From Paramacrobiotus metropolitanus (lineage: Eukaryota > Tardigrada > Eutardigrada > Parachela > Macrobiotidae): a stretch of DNA of 64,000 nt. The first letter of the stretch is position 1. Each line of letters starts with the position of its first letter. The notes under the pieces were generated by a model, which saw only the letters and a list, made by a program, of their open reading frames with translations, was not told the origin of the DNA and did no database searches. The stretch is taken from positions 186,001 to 250,000 of the forward strand of contig NW_026570338.1 of assembly GCF_019649055.1 (NCBI RefSeq), written 5' to 3'. The translations under genes were made by a program, and so were the position numbers. Below, in pieces: positions 59,101 through 64,000 of this stretch.

Positions 59101-62100
59101 ATGAATTTATTTACGGTGACCTTTATCTGCAGCCTGCTGTGCTGTACAATAAACTGTCAATACCCACTGGTAGATAACAACTTCTATCCCGGATATCCGG
59201 GATACGGAGGGGGCTACGGAAGCGGGGTATCTGGAGGATGTAGCGGGTTTGCAGGAATGTTTTCCTATCTGATGGGTGGCAATCGATGTTGTGGTGGCGG
59301 TTGTGGAAGCGGTTCGCCGATTGTTTACTACCCTGTTCCCGTTCCACCACCCCCTAATCCACCGTGTCCACCAACGACGACTACCGCGCCGGTTCCGAGC
59401 TGCAGCGGTAGGTAGTCACACACAGTGCTAAACACTTTGAGAAATAATTTTGAAGAATTTAGTCTGGCTAGATTTTTATTTAGCAATAGCCAATGCGCAG
59501 CCCATAAGCCTGTGCTGGCTTACACTAATTAAAACGATCAAATTTTAAGCGTTGAAAAAAATCCAAAATCATTAGTGCCATTCGTGAACAATTCGGGCAT
59601 GCATTCGGTGTAGAAGCGCCCAAAACTGCCGCTGTATTTCAGCTGACTGCTGCTAGACTTAATTGTTGCTTCAAAAAGGGCGCACGGTAGATCGAGGGTT
59701 TTATTGCGGTTGAATTACATAATCATTCTTATGTCGCTACGTGCTGAGTTTTGTTTTTGCTGTAGTAACTATTGACCACGGACCATTCTATCCTTGGATG
59801 TGCGACCAAACTCTCACCCCCGCCACCGTATCGGTAAGAAATCATTTTGCGTAACAGAACACACGATTGTATACGTTCAACTTCCGGCATCCTATTATTT
59901 GCCTGTTTCAGGGATGCCCAACATACAGAGTGACCTTTCAGCTGTTGGGAGGTGTACCTTGTACCTACCTGGAAAGCAACGGCGTGATCCGGTACAGTAC
60001 CCTTGGCGGCAGCTGCGCTGTTGGTCCTGGATACGTTTACACACCAACCCTGACCGCGACGGACAGTTTGACTGGTGCGATTTTAGCTACCAGTCAAATC
60101 CAGGTGAGCATTGATGGTATCCACAGTTTTACTTCCACAAACATAACTATCTTCATGAACTTCATACTATACTCCCATGTAACAAGATTTAATAAAATTC
60201 TTAAAAAGTTCTTGATTCTGCTCACGTTTTGTGGGTACATACAGAGTAAGCATATTGTATGAATGTATGTATGTTATTTAGATAAACACCCAGTCGCTGA
60301 GTTTCTGCACTACAACAACAACCACTGGAGCACCTGCTTGCAACGGTGCGTAAATAATTGCTGTGAAATGTTAACTCAGACTCAGGGGTGCACCGTGCCG
60401 TAATTTTGTCCAGTTTCCCAAAACATTAAATAATTTTAATACTAGTGGAAGTGCAGACGCTATAATTATATACTTCGCTTTGGTTGCTTGCAGTTCATAT
60501 TGACGCGGGACCGCTTCCTGTCTGGTTATGCAGTCCAATGCTTCTTTCGCCAGTCCAGATATCCGTAAGAAATCGGTGAAAAATTCCACCACAGAAAATA
60601 CAGACTGCCATGATTTTGTATGTAGTGAAGTGTCCTGTATGATCCAGATTGTCTTCTTTAGGGATGTCCGGCTTCCAGAGTGTCTGTTCAACTTTCGGGA
60701 ATGCCGTGTACGTACCTACAGAGCAACGGTACAATACTGTTTGATTCACAAAGCGGCGGCTGTGCCGTGGGACCCGGCTACGTATACAGCGGCATCATAA
60801 CGGCGACAGACAACTGGACGGGGGCGACTCTAGCCACCAGTCAATTCCAGGTTAGCACTATATTCAATCCTCCGCTGCATTAAACAGCATTAAGTTGTCG
60901 TTCTTACTCCAAAAGAGAAAATTAATCCCGTTTCGCTGTTTTTCGCATTTGGAACACTTCTGGTTTGCAACCGTTTTGCACATAACACGTAATGTCTTTG
61001 TACTGTGGGCACGCTAGGCAGGAAATTGTATGCGTTGTTCCTCATGGAAAAATTTGTCTTTTTTAACAGAAACCCATGTGCAAGCTTGTACTGTATCACG
61101 GCGGCAGTAGTTAGTAGCTTGATCAATTTCTGAAAGATTTTCATGCGAAACAAAGCGGAAAGTCCGTGTCTTGGGTGGGAGAATGCGAAGATATTTGTGC
61201 AAGAGTCCCGAATGCGAAAAACATCGGTGTATGATAAAATAACGTCTGCACTTTAATAAGACAGTCACATCGATCATTCTACATAAACATAAATAAACAA
61301 GCTGTAACTTTGTTACAGATAGACACCGCAGAGATGGGCTACTGTGCTGGAACAACGACCACGACCGCAGGACCGCCTGCTTGTAACGGTACGAACTTGA
61401 TAAGTTTCGAAAAAATGACTGTAGTTACATCGCCAACTGTATCAGTAGTCTGCTACGTTTTTTTCCGCACTTCCATACTAACGGTAATCGTGTCGCTGGT
61501 GTCTATATTGCAGTTACGTATTCGCTATCGCAAACATGGAATAGTGGAATATACTTCCCGACCAGCTGCCAGCAACAGCTATTTTCTCCCACTTACATCG
61601 TAAGCAAATAGCAAACTTTTAACCTTACCATTCCTGTATGTAAGAAACGTATACTTTCGCAGAGAATAAACAAATTTTTTTTGGTATGTCGGGTAGGCTG
61701 TTTTGACAGTTCTGCACTATATGTGCTGAGTATGGACATTTATACGTGTGCACCTTAATGGTGTGAAACACCACATTTTCTAACGGCAGAAGCAACTGCA
61801 TTGTTTTAGAATTGTTATCCTCCGAGAATATCCTGGTCCTTCGGTGATATATGGTGTTTGCAAGCCCTCCCTAACGGCACAATCATGTTCAACGCCGACG
61901 CATGGGGATGCGAGATCGATGGCAGTCGGCATCTGGGAACAATGATAATCATAGACGAAGACACTCCCCCTCATCCCCTTGGAGGGCCATTTGGAACGAC
62001 GTGGTACATACAGGTACGTGTAAACCCCACCATTTAATTAGTTTAATTTAATTTGAGTCAGTGCAGGTAGCCCATATCCGGCTAGGATGACCTCTAACAT

Positions 62101-62394
62101 GGGATTTTAAACTTGGCTGTAGAAACGCTGAACAGAAAACACTAACGAGTGTTTTATCCATAACAATCGAACAGATGAGCGCATTCAGACTAATAATAAA
62201 TTAATAGTGACATACGTACAATATAGGTAACATTCTAGAATTATACAAGAAAGGATACCCGTCAGATCAACTGTATGTTATTAGCTTATAACTGCAATCA
62301 CGTTCTGCTGCAGTTGTACACGGCGGGCCTGGAATACTGCAAGGCGACAACAACCACAGCCACTTCGACGACAACCACTATTGGAGGTGGTTAG
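59101..62394 (+). CDS. Secreted modular Thr-rich repeat protein
   Basis: Signal peptide (MNLFTVTFICSLLCCTINC), then a Gly/Tyr/Cys-rich head (YPGYPGYGGGYG, RCCGGGCG) and a Pro/Thr stretch. Three copies of a module follow, each split into three exons. Exon A holds a single Cys (59766-59833 GPFYPWMC; about 60490-60553; about 61513-61602 YFPTSCQQQL). Exon B has the consensus GC...C.YL.SNG.I followed by GGCAVGPGYVY and ATSQ.Q (59912-60103; about 60662-60850; about 61811-62013). Exon C is Thr-rich (60282-60345; 61319-61389; 62328-62394). The modules start and end in phase 1, so they can duplicate without frameshift. Exon 3B is the most diverged. The mucin-like linkers suggest glycosylation. No family is recognised; an extracellular or cuticle-associated role is a guess. 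Confidence 0.8.
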
Positions 62395-63408
62395 CGTGAT
62401 TGATTGGATGGAGCGTTAGATTGATTACCACATATTTCGACAAATTCGAGTACAACAAATATCCGAAAAAAAAGCCATCTTTCACATAATTATATAAGCC
62501 GCTATTAATATACTGTACGTATATTCCTGCTTACTCGTCAGCCCATATTGCGTGCGACGTCACGGTTACCGTTATCAAAGCAAAATAAACTGCAAGAGCG
62601 GTTAAAGTGCATGCAGATTATGATATGCAAATTTTCTTCCCTCGTATCTGTCTTCCGTTTCGAAAACAATAAAATTACTGCTTCAAAGACGATGCAAACA
62701 GTACATCTGAATTAGTGACCTTCGAGCTGTTTCGTACAAGTTACAATCAAAACTGATAGTCCAGTTAACATATGGAACTGAAACACGAGGAATCTTAATG
62801 CAAAGTAAAATGCTGCTGTATTTGGTAGTTTGTCGATTAAAAAAGGAACCTCAGCAGCATTCAAGCACCCTCACTGATACGTGCGGCGCGATGGCGGAAC
62901 AGTGTATGGAAAGCGGGCCGACCGCAATAAAGGGGAGGGACCGGACGGGTGCCCGCGATTGTGCAAGCAGGAATTGCCACCTAATGCTGTATGGTGGTAC
63001 ATGCCTTCTTTTGATTAAAGTAACGGCAGAAAGTGGGACTGACATTAAGGCTACAATTTGTCTTGTCAATCACAGGGAAGTTGAGTTTTAGCGGCATGTC
63101 AACAACAATTTCACAAGCAAACTTGCATATCACTTATTGAAAACCACTAAACGAGCTTGTTGCAAAACAAAGTGCAATAACGGCTTTTCATAGGAAACCG
63201 TCAGAAAACAGAGTAGCATCTTTTGGCGACGTAAATCACAAGTTTGGATCTAATGCTGATGATAAAACTAGACGGTAGACGGAGCATAACGAAATTAGAA
63301 TAACATCAGCGACATACAAAATCTATTGACACATTTTCGCTACACGTCGGTTAATCCAATTACACAGTGCGGAAGGACAGAATGTCGTAGCCAAAGCAAA
63401 GTAGAAAC
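62395..63408. other. Intergenic between secreted repeat gene and F-box pseudogene
   Basis: 1 kb. AATAAA occurs near 62580 and 62667, possible polyadenylation signals for the secreted repeat gene. A 97-codon frame at 62798-63091 has no recognisable content. Confidence 0.45.
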
Positions 63409-64000
63409 CTACTTGAGCAAGACCTTCATCAGCTTGATGAGGGAATGCAGCGCCACCCGTGACAGTTTCTCCAGCTCCAGATCATGCTAACACAACACTT
63501 CTTTCCGCGTTAATGCAGCCATGGACGCGGATCCGCCGTCTGCATCGCACACAACGCCTGCAAACACGAGAACCGCTTCCACAAAGCAATCCGGATTTCG
63601 TTCTGTCAGTCGCCTTCTAACTTACCTTGCAGTCTGCAGACCAAGACCGAACAGTTTTTACGCCGACTCGATAACCGGCCGCGTGCATGGAGTGGGCTTA
63701 ACCAATTGGCCAGGCGAGTTAAATCCGTGTTTGTACTTTGTCGGCAGTGACAACTCCGTTTCCAAGGGGTTCCACAGCAAACCGCCCAGATCGCCAGTGA
63801 AGCGCTGTCGGTAGATGGGATCACGGACACGGGTCCAGAACCCAGTGACGATCCTCCAAGCGAGTGATACTCGGTGGAAACTTGTTTCATAGTGATGATG
63901 CATTCAATCAGCCGAATGTTCTCACACGGAAGATTCCGACATGCGAAGATGGTACTCGTGAACTTACGCTCGCGTTCGGATAGCCTTTGACAGACGCACA
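63409..64000 (-). pseudogene. Broken copy of the F-box gene 3' half, continues off the window
   Basis: Homologous to exons 2 and 3 of the F-box gene at 35507-37630. IFACRNLPCENIRLIEC matches ILACRNLPCDNIQLIKC, and RQRFTGDLGGLLWNPLE matches RQRFTGDLGGALWSALE. A frame change follows before LTRLANWLSPLHA (matching LARLANWLDPLRA), then an intact GTAAG donor at the exon end. Exon 3 (ALCAMQTADPRPWLH) hits TAA at 63510-63512 where the intact gene has TAC, and shifts frame again before LELEKLSRVAL. The frame also changes near 63890. It is clearly non-functional; the 5' part lies beyond 64000. Confidence 0.8.

Noticed and set aside
62798-63091. Plus-strand 97-codon frame
   Set aside because: No domain, no signal peptide, no splice partners and no paralogue; chance is likely.

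Overview
This is a stretch of animal nuclear genome. Every larger gene is split by GT-AG introns, many of them only 43 to 200 bp long. The recognisable proteins are metazoan: an SLC12 cation-chloride cotransporter, mitochondrial-type protoporphyrinogen oxidase, receptor guanylate cyclases, an F-box protein and protein kinases. Compact introns, many tandemly expanded divergent paralogues and little repeat content would fit a small ecdysozoan genome such as a tardigrade. That assignment is inference; no database search was run. I see no operons, CRISPR arrays, rRNA or tRNA genes.

Layout. 0.96-10.1 kb (minus): NKCC/NCC-type cotransporter with a palindromic Tc1/mariner-type MITE in an intron. 12.2-14.9 kb (plus): single-pass membrane protein with an Arg/Asp/Ser-rich cytoplasmic tail. 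15.9-18.8 kb (plus): protoporphyrinogen oxidase, 9 exons. 20.2-23.8 kb (minus): two copies of a small cysteine-rich secreted protein, the second carrying an in-frame stop. 25.2-25.7 kb (minus): unrecognised single-exon ORF, divergent from the next gene. 25.8-31.5 kb (plus): receptor guanylate cyclase 1. 31.7-33.1 kb (minus): atypical kinase, followed by a broken kinase fragment and a retrotransposon 3' remnant. 35.5-37.6 kb (plus): F-box protein. 38.6-39.0 kb: a C1-like finger ORF and an antisense relic exon of a guanylate cyclase. 40-46.2 kb (minus): one seven-exon gene with four pseudokinase domains and LRR-like segments, holding a small LTR-type element in its first intron. 46.7-49.3 kb (plus): tandem pseudokinase-kinase. 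50.3-51.4 kb (plus): single kinase. 52.7-57.9 kb (plus): receptor guanylate cyclase 2. 59.1-62.4 kb (plus): secreted protein built from three repeated three-exon modules. 63.4-64 kb (minus): F-box pseudogene running off the window.

The most unusual part is 25-58 kb. Two paralogous receptor guanylate cyclases flank atypical kinases, many of which lack the catalytic HRD Asp and the DFG motif. Both cyclases have lost the first metal-binding Asp of the cyclase domain in the same way. This looks like a lineage-specific signalling island made largely of catalytically altered enzymes, expanding and decaying through local duplication: a cyclase exon relic, a kinase relic and an F-box relic are all present. 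How the proteins cooperate is not shown by the sequence; scaffold or allosteric roles are inference.
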